64,000 nt of DNA from Kribbella voronezhensis (GTDB taxonomy: Bacteria > Actinomycetota > Actinomycetes > Propionibacteriales > Kribbellaceae): NCBI RefSeq assembly GCF_004365175.1, contig NZ_SOCE01000001.1, positions 669,154-733,153 on the forward strand, written 5' to 3'. This document shows positions 43,690 to 52,485 of the stretch, piece by piece (the stretch's first letter is position 1; every line of letters begins with the position of its first letter). A model generated the notes under the pieces. The model saw only the letters and a list, made by a program, of their open reading frames with translations. It had not been told where the DNA came from and ran no database searches. A program made the position numbers and the translations under genes.

Positions 43690-45193
43690 CTAGTAGGCGC
43701 CCGAGCCCTTCACCACAGCTCGCACGGTCTTCCACAGGATCAGCAGATCCAGCGTCATCGACCAGTTGTCCACATACCGCAGGTCCAGCAGGACCGACTC
43801 GTCCCAGGACAGGTCGCTGCGGCCACTGACCTGCCACAGACCGGTCAGCCCGGGCTTGACCAGCATCCGGCGGGTGTCGTCGGCGGCGTACATCGCGACT
43901 TCCTGCTCGAGCGGAGGTCGCGGCCCCACCAGCGACATCTCGCCGCGCAGGACGTTGATCAGCTGCGGCAGCTCGTCGAGTGAGAAGCGCCGCAGATACC
44001 CGCCGATCTTGGTGACGCGGGGATCGAACCGGAGCTTGAACAGGACCGTGTTGCCGTCGCTCTGCGGCTCCAGCTCGGCCAGCCGCGCCTCGGCGTCGAC
44101 GACCATCGTGCGGAACTTCAGCATCGTGAACACCGCGTTGGCCCGGCCGACCCGCTGCTGCTTGAACAACACCGGACCCCGGCTGCTCAGCTTGACCGAG
44201 AGCGCGATCCCGGCCAGCAGCGGCAGCGCCACGATCAGCAGGATCAGCGCCACCACGCGGTCGAAGATGCTCTTCAACAGGTGCGGACCCGCACTGGCCG
44301 ACGGCCGCTCCAGGTGCAGCAGCGACAGCCCGGCGACAGGCCGGATCGAGATCCGTGGCCCGGCCACCTCGATGATGCCCGGCGAGACGATCAGCTCGAC
44401 ACCGTGCTGCTCGAGGGCCCAGGACAGCCGCCGCAGCGACTGACCGGCCAGGTCGGGGTCGGAAGCGATCGCGACCACGTCGACCGAGTGGCGGTTCACC
44501 GCGGCCATGATGTCGGCCTCGTCCAGCGCGTCGGCCGGCGTACCGCCCGGGCGGGAGTCGCCGCGGGGGCGGCAGACCGCGACCACGCGGTACCCATCGG
44601 CCGGGCGCTTCTCCAGCCGCTCGCTCAACTCCGCCGCCTCGCCGTTGCGGCCGACCACCAGCACGCGACGCATACAGCGTCCGCGGTACCGGTGGCGGCT
44701 CAGGTCACGACGCAGGAAGTACCGCAGCAGCAGGGCGAGCAACACGGTCGCGGGAATCGCCAGCACGACGAACCCGCGGGCGATCTCGCTCTTCGTCGCG
44801 TACGACGCGATCGCGACGACCGCGGTCAGCCCGACCCCGGACCGAAGAATGGAACGGAACTCGTCGGCACCGGCACCGAAGGCCCGCGACTCGTAGGCCC
44901 CTCGACAGGGCGACCGCGGCAACCCATGCCAACGGCAACAGACTGCCGAAGATCAGATAGCCCGCGCCGACGGTGTAACCGAACCTGGTCAGCAACGCGA
45001 CCGAGGCCCCGATCACCGCGGCGAGCAGGTCACCGCCGATCGCTGCCCAGCGGTAGACGGCCACCCACGGGGGCTCCGTCACCCAGGCCGAGCGCGGCAC
45101 GATGGCAGGCACCGTGTCCGGAACCACCCAGACCGGCCGACGCCGATCGAGCACGTCCGTAGCGGTCGGGTCGATGGAACCCACCTCCGGCAT
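43690..45193 (-). pseudogene. Polyprenyl-phosphate sugar-1-phosphate transferase, frameshifted
   Basis: A WbaP/CpsE-type initiating transferase of about 500 residues split between two frames. From ATG 45193 (GGGGGAA upstream) the first frame gives the N-terminal helices and ends its homology at ...VAAVALSR. The rest, AYESRAFGAG onward, is in the next frame and holds a CoA-binding-like region and the complete C-terminal catalytic domain (KSIFDR, FRTM, LDELPQL, LVGPRPP, PGLTGLWQVSGRS). Removing one base from the G4 run at 44898-44901 restores a continuous protein. It could be a real mutation, phase variation or a sequencing error. The enzyme would load the first sugar phosphate onto undecaprenyl phosphate. 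Confidence 0.8.
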
Positions 45194-45381
45194 GTTTTCC
45201 CCCATGACGGCATTGTCCGTCACCCGCAGTCACCCCCCGGTGAGAATCGGTCCCTGTTTCCCCCGGGTCCGATTTGCCGCATCTTCGCCACCCCGTCGGC
45301 GGCAATTCACCTGAGAGTACTACGCCTCAGCGCCTTCCGACAGCAACAACTCACAAGTCTGGGGACAACCTGTGAACCGGC

Positions 45382-45412
45382 GATGGGCCGGACCCTTGCG
45401 GGCCGGCCCATC
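45382..45412 (-). terminator. Terminator hairpin after the pspA operon
   Basis: GATGGGCCGG...CCGGCCCATC, perfect 10-bp stem with an 11-base loop. A second stem, GTCCCGG/CCGGGAC, lies at 45422-45448, closer to the gene. Confidence 0.7.
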
Positions 45413-45455
45413 ACACTGTGTGTCCCGGTCACCGACGGCGTCCGGGACATCGCTG

Positions 45456-45731
45456 TCAGCCCGCGATCAGGCCGTCGCCACTGATCAGCTCACGCATCTC
45501 GGCGAGCGTGCTGTCACCCGGCGGCAGGATCGCGTCGGAGTCGTGCAACTCGTTGTCGGGCACCCGCTCACCGCCGCGGACGAACTCCAGCAGCGCGCCG
45601 AACGCCGTACGGAACCCTTCTTCGTCTCCCGAGGAGACGGCCTTCTCCAGATCGGTGTCGACCGCGTTGAGCTGGTCGAGCTTGTCATCGGCCAGCTTCC
45701 ACTGACCTTCACCCATGATCCGGACGATCAT
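45456..45731 (-). CDS. pspAA: PspA-associated protein PspAA
   Basis: 91 residues starting MIVRIMGEGQW, the signature opening of the PspAA family found next to PspA in actinobacteria and other phyla. A small soluble alpha/beta protein, probably a partner of PspA in the envelope-stress response. The ATG overlaps the pspA stop (ATGA), so the two are co-translated. Confidence 0.88.
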   Translation of the reverse strand: MIVRIMGEGQWKLADDKLDQLNAVDTDLEKAVSSGDEEGFRTAFGALLEFVRGGERVPDNELHDSDAILPPGDSTLAEMRELISGDGLIAG

Positions 45732-46537
45732 CGTGCGTCTCCGTCCTGCGGTCGAACCGGCTCTGCTTGCTGACTGGGCTGCTGAACAGGCTGCGCCGCA
45801 CCGGGCGCGTCCTGGGCGATCTCCTTCGGTGCCGAGCCTCCGCTCAGCTGGGCCTTCATCGCGGCCAGCTCGTTCTCGACGTCGGAGCCGGACGACATCC
45901 GCTCCAGCTCGAGGGTGATGCTGTCCTTGTTCGAACCGCTGGCGTCGTCGAGCGCGCCGGAGGCGAGCAGCTCGTCGATCGCGCCGGCCCGGGCCTGCAT
46001 CTGCTGGGTCTTGTCCTCGGCCCGCTGGACCGCCAGGCCGACGTCGCTCATCTCCTCGGAGATGCCGGAGAAGGCCTCGTTGATCCGGGTCTGCGCCTCG
46101 GCGGCCGTGTACGTCGCCTTGATCGTCTCCTTGCGGGTCCGGAACGACTCCACCTTCGCCTGCAGCCGCTGCGAGGCGAGGGTGAGCTTCTCCTCCTCAC
46201 CCTGCAACTGGGCGTGCTGGGCGGTCAGGTCGTCGATCTGGCCCTGCAGGCCGGACTTGCGGGTCAGTGCCTCGCGGGCCAGGTCCTCGCGGCCCATCGA
46301 GAGCGCCTTCTGGGCCTGGTCCTGCAGCTTCTGCGACTGTGACTGCAGCTGCGACGCCTGCAGTTCGACCCGCTTGCGGCTGGTGGCGACGTCCGCCACA
46401 CCACGGCGCACCTTCTGCAACAGCTCGAGCTGCTTCTGGTACGAGTAGTCAAGGGTTTCGCGAGGATCCTCAGCCTTGTCCAAAGCCGAATTGGCCTTGG
46501 CCTTGAAGATCGTCGACACCCGCCTGAAGATGCTCAT
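45728..46537 (-). CDS. pspA: PspA/IM30 (ESCRT-III-like) membrane-stress protein
   Basis: 269 residues. An N-terminal amphipathic helix (MSIFRRVSTIFKAKANSALDK) for membrane binding is followed by long coiled coils (about 25-210) as in PspA, IM30 and Vipp1. A Pro/Gln/Ala-rich tail ends the protein. These proteins polymerise on damaged membranes and preserve proton motive force. The ATG at 46537 is fixed by the conserved N-terminus. Divergent from the DUF3043 gene. Confidence 0.92.
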   Translation of the reverse strand: MSIFRRVSTIFKAKANSALDKAEDPRETLDYSYQKQLELLQKVRRGVADVATSRKRVELQASQLQSQSQKLQDQAQKALSMGREDLAREALTRKSGLQGQIDDLTAQHAQLQGEEEKLTLASQRLQAKVESFRTRKETIKATYTAAEAQTRINEAFSGISEEMSDVGLAVQRAEDKTQQMQARAGAIDELLASGALDDASGSNKDSITLELERMSSGSDVENELAAMKAQLSGGSAPKEIAQDAPGAAQPVQQPSQQAEPVRPQDGDAR

Positions 46538-46720
46538 CGATATCCGTACCCCTTCTGTGCCGGAGAGTGGACCCGGCGTGCGTGTCAACCACCCTATGTC
46601 CCGATGGGTCACCACACCATCAGGACCGGCCCCGATAAAGTGGTGGTCAGGTCCGGGGACCACCCCGAGTCGGGCGAGCCGCCCGGTTGAGCCAGCCAGT
46701 CCGAATGAGGTCCAGTCCCC

Positions 46721-47308
46721 GTGTTCCGACGTACCAAGTCTGAGACATCGCCCCAAACTCCGGCGAGCACCCCGGCCAAGGTCGGCGGCAAGGGCCGGCC
46801 GACCCCGACCCGGCGCGAGGCCGAGGCGGCCCGCAAGCAGGCGCTGAAGAAACCGCGCAACCGCAAGGAGGCCGCGGCGTACCGGCGCGAGAAGGTCCGG
46901 CTCGAGCGCGGCAAGATGCAGGAGGCGATGAAGACCGGCGACGACCGCTACCTGCCCGCCGCCGACAAGGGCCCGGTACGCCGGTTCGCCCGCGACTACG
47001 TCGACGCCCGCTGGTCGGTGATGGAGTTCGCGCTGCCCGTCCTGCTGGTCGTCTCGCTGCTCGGCGTCGTCTTCGCCCAGGCGTTCGTCTGGCTGCCCGG
47101 ACTCGTCAACATCCTGTTCCTGCTGATGATCGTCGCGATCGCCGCCGACTGGTTCCTGCTCACCAGCGGCCTCAAGCGCGCCGTCGCCCGCAAGTTCCCC
47201 ACCGAGCCGGCCAAGGGCATCGGCTTCTACGCCGTCCGCCGCACCATGCAGATGCGCCGCTGGCGCCTCCCCAAGCCCATGGTCGCCCGCGGCGAAAAGC
47301 CCAGCTAG
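46721..47308 (+). CDS. DUF3043 family membrane protein
   Basis: 195 residues with a GTG start. A long, highly basic cytoplasmic N-terminus (to about residue 95) precedes two membrane helices (about 103-122 and 126-147) and a basic C-terminus. This matches the DUF3043 family, conserved in actinobacteria without a known function. It is divergent from pspA across 183 bp, which may hold both promoters. Confidence 0.85.
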   Translation: MFRRTKSETSPQTPASTPAKVGGKGRPTPTRREAEAARKQALKKPRNRKEAAAYRREKVRLERGKMQEAMKTGDDRYLPAADKGPVRRFARDYVDARWSVMEFALPVLLVVSLLGVVFAQAFVWLPGLVNILFLLMIVAIAADWFLLTSGLKRAVARKFPTEPAKGIGFYAVRRTMQMRRWRLPKPMVARGEKPS

Positions 47309-47342
47309 TACTGCGAACCCGCTTCGCCGACCGCTGCTCAAG

Positions 47343-47367
47343 CACAGCTGAGCGTTCGAGCTGTGCG
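47343..47367 (+). terminator. Hairpin after the DUF3043 gene
   Basis: GCACAGCT-GAGCGTTCG-AGCTGTGC, perfect 8-bp stem 34 bp past the stop; no T-run. Confidence 0.5.
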
Positions 47368-47490
47368 AGATCTCGGCAGACGAACGCCTCGACCTTCCGG
47401 CGTCCTGGGGTGGGTGGGTCGAGCGTCGGCGCGGGAGGCGCGATGTGGGTTCGACGTACGGGGGCGGCGTGGGGGAAGTAGGGTCGGGGT

Positions 47491-48501
47491 ATGGACTTTC
47501 GGTATCTCGGGAACAGTGGGCTGAAGGTCAGCGAGATCTCGTACGGGAACTGGCTGACGCACGGGTCGCAGGTGGAGAACGAGCAGGCGAAGGCTTGTGT
47601 GAAGGCGGCCCTGGAGGCCGGGATCACCACCTTCGACACCGCTGACACCTATGCGAACACCAAGGCGGAGAGCGTGCTCGGGGAAGCCTTGGAGGGGGTC
47701 CGCCGCGAGTCGGTGGAGATCCTCACCAAGGTGTACTGGCCGACCGGGCCCGGCGGGCCGAACGACACCGGGTTGTCCCGCAAGCACATCCACGAGTCGA
47801 TCAACGCGTCGCTGAAGCGGCTGAAGACGGACTACGTCGACGTCTACCAGGCACACCGCTACGACACCGAGACGCCGCTCGAGGAGACCATGGAGGCGTT
47901 CGCCGACGTGGTCCGCCAGGGCAAGGCGTTGTACATCGGTACGTCGGAGTGGACCGCCGAGCAGCTCCAGGAAGGGCACCGGCTGGCCCGTGAGCTGCGC
48001 ATCCCGCTGGTGTCGAACCAGCCGCAGTACAGCATGCTCTGGCGGGTGATCGAGGCCGAGGTGGTGCCGGCGTCGGAGGAGCTCGGCATCGGGCAGGTGG
48101 TGTTCTCGCCGATCGCGCAGGGCGTGCTGACCGGCAAGTACCTGCCGGGGCAGCAGCCGCCGGAGGGTTCGCGCGCCACCGACAAGGACGGCGCGAACTT
48201 CGTCAAGCGGTTCCTCACCGACGACGTGCTGACCCGCGTGCAGCAGCTGAAGCCGATCGCCGACGAGGCGGGCCTGTCGCTGGCCCAGCTCGCCGTCGCC
48301 TGGGTGCTGCAGAACCCGAACGTGTCGTCCGCGATCACCGGCGCGTCCCGCCCGGAGCAGGTCACCGAGAACGTGAAGGCCGCCGGGGTGAAGCTCGAGG
48401 AGGGCCAGTTGAAGCAGATCGACGAGGTGCTCGGCAACGTGGTCGAGCGGGATCCGGCGAAGACCTTGCAGAACGCCCCGCAGACCCGGCCGGGCTCATG
48501 A
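47491..48501 (+). CDS. Aldo/keto reductase (Kv-beta/YghZ-like)
   Basis: 336 residues, TIM-barrel NADPH-dependent oxidoreductase. The catalytic tetrad is visible as D49, Y54 (DTADTYANTKAE), K80 and H122 (QAHRYD). The C-terminal SAITGASRPEQVTENV segment binds the NADPH phosphate. It belongs to the Kv-beta/YghZ branch that reduces aldehydes such as methylglyoxal. Physiological substrate unknown. The stop overlaps the next small gene. Confidence 0.92.
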   Translation: MDFRYLGNSGLKVSEISYGNWLTHGSQVENEQAKACVKAALEAGITTFDTADTYANTKAESVLGEALEGVRRESVEILTKVYWPTGPGGPNDTGLSRKHIHESINASLKRLKTDYVDVYQAHRYDTETPLEETMEAFADVVRQGKALYIGTSEWTAEQLQEGHRLARELRIPLVSNQPQYSMLWRVIEAEVVPASEELGIGQVVFSPIAQGVLTGKYLPGQQPPEGSRATDKDGANFVKRFLTDDVLTRVQQLKPIADEAGLSLAQLAVAWVLQNPNVSSAITGASRPEQVTENVKAAGVKLEEGQLKQIDEVLGNVVERDPAKTLQNAPQTRPGS

Positions 48502-48707
48502 GCTGGACGTGGCGGTTCGAGACCGCGACCGGCGCGCCGGCTGATCCGGGTGACCTGACCGGGGCGGAGTTCTCCGCCCAGGGTGACGCGGAGAGCTGGC
48601 TGGGCGAGACCTGGCGCGAGCTGGCCGACAAGGGTGTCGGGCAGGTGTACCTGCTCGAGGACGGCCGTGAGGTCTACGGCCCGATGAGCCTCGCCGCGCA
48701 GGAGTAG
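48498..48707 (+). CDS. Small conserved hypothetical protein
   Basis: 69 residues, acidic and Trp-rich, with no signal or helix spanning the membrane. The ATG overlaps the aldo/keto reductase stop (ATGA), which supports real translation. It resembles a small actinobacterial protein family that carries a WRFE start and a VYLLEDGREVYGPM core; the function is unknown. Confidence 0.7.
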   Translation: MSWTWRFETATGAPADPGDLTGAEFSAQGDAESWLGETWRELADKGVGQVYLLEDGREVYGPMSLAAQE

Positions 48708-48724
48708 CACCGACAGGACGACGA

Positions 48725-48775
48725 CGAGCCCGTACGGCGAACCGCGCGCTGCCGCAGGTCCGCCGTACGGGCTCG
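48725..48775 (+). terminator. Strong terminator before the cobalamin operon
   Basis: CGAGCCCGTACGGCG paired with CGCCGTACGGGCTCG, a perfect 15-bp stem with a 21-base loop, 18 bp past the small gene. Confidence 0.75.
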
Positions 48776-48811
48776 CGTGCGGTCGGCGGTAAGCTGCGCT
48801 CGAACCAAACT

Positions 48812-48925
48812 CCTGTGCCACAGGGAAGCCGGTCGAAACCCGGCGCTGACCCGCAACCGTAGGCCGTGGTGGTCCCAGCGACCACCCGGCGAGCCGGACC
48901 ACTGTGACACAGGCTGCAGGCTCAC
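48812..48925 (+). promoter_or_regulatory. Cobalamin (B12) riboswitch
   Basis: The conserved core GGGAAGCCGGT...GAAACCCGGCGCTGACCCGCAACCGTA starts at about 48829. It is flanked by CCTGTGCC/GACACAGG pairing arms and followed by a GGCGAGCCGGA segment at the B12-box position. The element leads into genes for a cobalamin-type ECF transporter and cobalamin salvage, so adenosylcobalamin probably shuts the operon off. Exact ends are approximate. Confidence 0.88.
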
Positions 48926-49036
48926 CAACCCGCCGTGGCTCGCGGGTGGAGCCGGGCCGCTCGGCCCGACCTTCGGTCGCCGGATCGGCGCGAAGTCCTC
49001 CACCGGGGTCCCGGCCTGAGCGAGGACAGACGACAA

Positions 49037-49780
49037 ATGAGTGCACACCGGACCGTACGACTGGTCCTCAGCCTGCTGGCGGGTCTCCTGCTGGCGGGGA
49101 CCGTCACCACCACAGCCAACGCGGAGGACGGCTTCCGCTTCTGGGGCTACTACCAGTGGAGCGGTGGCCAGTGGGCCTTCGCGCAGAAGGGCTCGGACGG
49201 CGTCGTACCGAAGGACGGTGCTGTCGAGGGCTGGCGGTATGCCGTCGGCGGCGCCAAGCCGCGGGTGCCCCGCGCTGCCGGTGACTTCCAGGCGATCTGC
49301 GGTACGACGCCGGTCGAGTCGGGCAAGAAGCGGGTCGCCCTGGTGATCGACCCCGGGACGCAGGCCGACTCGGCCAGCGGTCAGGCGCCGCCGGCCGCGA
49401 CCGGAACCTGCGTGGTCGCCGATCCGGCTGCCACCGGCGCGAAGATCCTCGCCGCGGTCGGACCGGTCCGGATCGAGAAGGGCCTGACCTGCGGCATCGG
49501 CGGCTACCCGGAGACGGGCTGCGGCCAGCCGCTGAAGAACATCAAGGTCCCTGCGACGGACGACCCCGTTCAGCTGCAGATCCAGGCACCGGTCGGCTCG
49601 ACACTCATCCCGACTGCCACTCCCGGCGCCAACTCGCCCACCACCACGCCGGTCAAGCAGGACGACGACAGCGGTGCGCCCTGGGCGGGCATCATCATCG
49701 CGGCGGTCGTCGTCCTTCTGCTGGCCGGTGGCGGCCTCGTCCTGAGCCGCCGCCGCAGCAGTCAGCACGTAGGCCAGTAG
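49037..49780 (+). CDS. SCO2322-like secreted, C-terminally membrane-anchored protein
   Basis: 247 residues: signal peptide (1-29, ending NANA), an extracellular domain with GFRFWGYYQW at its start and two or three Cys, a Pro/Thr linker (about 190-215) and a C-terminal membrane helix (about 217-238) followed by RRRSS. This matches a Streptomyces family (SCO2322-like) that sits beside an ECF transporter and the cobalamin genes. Being first after the B12 riboswitch suggests a role in corrinoid or precursor capture at the surface; that is inference. Confidence 0.75.
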   Translation: MSAHRTVRLVLSLLAGLLLAGTVTTTANAEDGFRFWGYYQWSGGQWAFAQKGSDGVVPKDGAVEGWRYAVGGAKPRVPRAAGDFQAICGTTPVESGKKRVALVIDPGTQADSASGQAPPAATGTCVVADPAATGAKILAAVGPVRIEKGLTCGIGGYPETGCGQPLKNIKVPATDDPVQLQIQAPVGSTLIPTATPGANSPTTTPVKQDDDSGAPWAGIIIAAVVVLLLAGGGLVLSRRRSSQHVGQ

Positions 49781-50878
49781 GTGCGCGCCGTCCACCACCT
49801 CACACTCCCCCGGGCTTTGCACCCGGGGGCTTGGTGGTTGTGGGCGCTCGGCCTCGCCGTGGCCGCCAGCAGGACCCGCAACCCGGTCCTGCTGGTCCTG
49901 ATCCTCGCCGTCGCGGGCTTCGTGGTCGCCGCACGCCGCAGTGACGCACCCTGGGCCAACAGCTACGTCGCGTTCCTCAAGCTCGGCCTGGTCGTCATCG
50001 GCCTGCGCATAGTGCTCCAGGCGCTCCTTTCCACCCGCTCACAGGGCAACACCGTCCTCTTCACGCTTCCCCAGATTCCCTTACCGGATTGGGCGAACGG
50101 CGTGAAGCTTGGCGGTGAAGTGACCGCCGAAGCCCTCCTGACAGCGCTGTACGACGGGGGCCAGCTCGCCGTGATGCTCTGTTGCATCGGCGCGGCCAAC
50201 GCGCTGGCCAGCCCGCGCAGGTTGCTCAAGTCGTTGCCTGGGGCCCTCTACGAGATGGGGGTCGCCTGCGTGGTCGCGCTGACCTTCGCTCCGCAACTCG
50301 TCACCGACGCCAGACGGATCCGCGGTGCGCGGCGACTGCGCGGCCGCACCAGAGGTTCCTTCCGTACTACGGCAATGCCCGTACTGGAGGGCGCTCTGGA
50401 CAGGTCGGTCGAGCTGGCCGCAGCGATGGACTCTCGCGGCTACGGCCGCACCGCACAGGTCCCGCGTCGACAGCGCAGGATCACCGGCGGCTCTGTGCTG
50501 CTAGGCCTGCTGGGCATCGCACTGGGCGTCTACTCGCTGCTCACAGACGCCATGGCCTTCCCAGTAGCCGCTGCGGCCCTCACCATCGGTTTGCTTCTTG
50601 CTGTCGCAGCCATGGCCGTCGGCCGCCAGCGAGTGACCAGAACCCGCTACCGCCCGGATCCGTGGGCACTCCCCGAATGGCTCGTCACAGCAGCAGGAGC
50701 CGCCGCAGCAGCAACCATGATCGTTGCCGCCGCTCGCGGAGTGAACGGCCTCGTACTGGCAGGCCCGCTGGTGGTCCCGCCCGTCCCTGTCGTCCCGGTC
50801 ATCGGCCTGTTGATCGGCCTCGCTCCGGCCTTCGCTGCACCTCCACTGACCCGACGCGTAGAGCTGGTGCCCGCATGA
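49781..50878 (+). CDS. ecfT: ECF transporter transmembrane (T) component, CbiQ/EcfT family
   Basis: 365 residues with a GTG start immediately after the previous stop. About seven to eight membrane helices, plus the coupling-helix signature AMDSRGYG and the earlier ARRLRGRTRG, the two Ala-Arg-Gly-type motifs that contact the ATPases. It links the S component to the ATPase. The stop overlaps the ATPase start. The C-terminal third adds helices beyond the usual ~260-residue EcfT. Confidence 0.88.
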   Translation: MRAVHHLTLPRALHPGAWWLWALGLAVAASRTRNPVLLVLILAVAGFVVAARRSDAPWANSYVAFLKLGLVVIGLRIVLQALLSTRSQGNTVLFTLPQIPLPDWANGVKLGGEVTAEALLTALYDGGQLAVMLCCIGAANALASPRRLLKSLPGALYEMGVACVVALTFAPQLVTDARRIRGARRLRGRTRGSFRTTAMPVLEGALDRSVELAAAMDSRGYGRTAQVPRRQRRITGGSVLLGLLGIALGVYSLLTDAMAFPVAAAALTIGLLLAVAAMAVGRQRVTRTRYRPDPWALPEWLVTAAGAAAAATMIVAAARGVNGLVLAGPLVVPPVPVVPVIGLLIGLAPAFAAPPLTRRVELVPA

Positions 50879-52485
50879 TCGAGTTCGACCGCGTCACAGT
50901 CACGTACGCCGGCGCCAAGGACCCCGCGATCCGCGACGTGAGCTTCACCGTTCCGGAAGGCGAACTGGCGTTGGTGATCGGGCGCACCGGCTCCGGCAAG
51001 TCCACCCTGCTGCGAACCATCAACGGTCTCGTCCCGCACTTCACCGGCGGCACGCTGGCCGGCCGGGTGCTGGTGAACGGCCGCGACACCCGCGAGTACC
51101 GCCCGCGCGATCTGGCCGACGTGGTCGGCATCGTCGGCCAGGACCCGATGGCCGGGTTCGTCACCGACACGGTCGAGGACGAGCTTGCCTACAGCATGGA
51201 ATCTCTCGGTGTCGCTCCGGACGTGATGCGCCGCCGCGTCGAGGAGACCCTCGACCTGCTGGGACTGGCCGATGTCCGCGACCGCGCCCTGACATCGCTG
51301 TCCGGTGGTCAACGACAGCGGACTGCCATCGGCGCAGCGCTCACCTCGCACCCCGCAGTACTGGTTCTGGACGAGCCGACGTCGGCGCTGGATCCGCAAG
51401 CTGCCGAGGAAGTGCTGGCCGCGCTGCAACGTCTGGTACACGACCTCGGCGTCACTGTGGTGATGGCGGAGCACCGGCTCGAGCGGGTCATCCAGTACGC
51501 CGACCGGGTGATCGAGGTGCCCGGTGGATCGACTGCCGTGACCACCGGCCTCCCGGTCGACCTGATGGTCAGCGCGCCCGTCGCCCCGCCTGTCGTCGAA
51601 CTGGGCCGCCTTGCCGGCTGGTCTCCGCTGCCACTGTCGGTTCGCGACGCCAGACGTGCCGCAGTCGCGCTCAGAGGACGGCTGGCCGACCACGCTCCGC
51701 TCCGGCCGGTCCCGGTCGAGGGCCGTGAGCTTGCCAACTGCAACGACCTGGTAGTGGCCTATGGCAACGTCACTGCGCTGCGCGGAGTCTCCCTGACCAT
51801 CAAGGCCGGCGAGATCGTTGCCCTGATGGGTCGCAACGGAGCCGGCAAGTCGACGTTGCTGAACGCACTGGTCGGCCTGGTCACCCCACGCTCCGGTACT
51901 GCGACGGCGGCCGGCGCCGACCCACGGCGTACGCGTCCCAAGCAACTCGTCAAGGCAGTGGGGCTCGTACCGCAAGAGCCCGGGGACCTCCTGTACGCCG
52001 CGACGGTGGCGGACGAGTGCGCGGGAGCCGACTCCGATTTCCGGGTGCCTGCGGGAAGCTGCCAAGCACTGCTGAACCGCCTGGCCCCCGACATCGATGA
52101 CCAGCAGCATCCCCGCGACCTGTCGGAAGGGCAGCGCCTTTGCCTCGCCCTCGCAGTCGTGCTCTGCGGCGCTCCCCCGCTGCTGTTGCTGGACGAGCCG
52201 ACCCGCGGCCTGGACTACGGGGCCAAGCGCCGCCTGGTGGAGATCCTGCGGGAACTCGCAGCAGCCGGCCACGCGGTCGTGCTGTCGACCCATGACGTAG
52301 AGATGGTCGCCGAGGTGGCCACTCGCGTCCTGGTCCTGGCTGACGGCGAACTGGTGAGCGACGGCGAGACCGCGACCGTCATAGCGGGCTCACCTGCCTT
52401 CGCACCACAGGTGGCGAAGATCCTTGCCCCGCTGCCGTTCCTCACAGTCGGCGAGGTTGCCACCGCTCTGGACCGCGCCTCATGA
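50875..52485 (+). CDS. ecfA: ECF transporter fused double ATPase (A-A')
   Basis: 536 residues with two complete ABC ATPase domains in one chain. Domain 1 has GRTGSGKST (about 36-44), LSGGQRQR and LVLDEPTSALD. Domain 2 has GRNGAGKST (about 320-328), LSEGQRL and LLLDEPTRGLD. The second signature has Glu in place of Gly, so the two catalytic sites are not equivalent. It powers uptake through the T and S proteins and is coupled to both neighbours by ATGA overlaps. Confidence 0.92.
   Translation: MIEFDRVTVTYAGAKDPAIRDVSFTVPEGELALVIGRTGSGKSTLLRTINGLVPHFTGGTLAGRVLVNGRDTREYRPRDLADVVGIVGQDPMAGFVTDTVEDELAYSMESLGVAPDVMRRRVEETLDLLGLADVRDRALTSLSGGQRQRTAIGAALTSHPAVLVLDEPTSALDPQAAEEVLAALQRLVHDLGVTVVMAEHRLERVIQYADRVIEVPGGSTAVTTGLPVDLMVSAPVAPPVVELGRLAGWSPLPLSVRDARRAAVALRGRLADHAPLRPVPVEGRELANCNDLVVAYGNVTALRGVSLTIKAGEIVALMGRNGAGKSTLLNALVGLVTPRSGTATAAGADPRRTRPKQLVKAVGLVPQEPGDLLYAATVADECAGADSDFRVPAGSCQALLNRLAPDIDDQQHPRDLSEGQRLCLALAVVLCGAPPLLLLDEPTRGLDYGAKRRLVEILRELAAAGHAVVLSTHDVEMVAEVATRVLVLADGELVSDGETATVIAGSPAFAPQVAKILAPLPFLTVGEVATALDRAS

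Noticed and set aside
24501..45193. Prophage or integrative element
   Set aside because: No integrase, structural phage genes, attachment repeats or tRNA edge were seen, and base composition matches the flanks apart from one promoter region.
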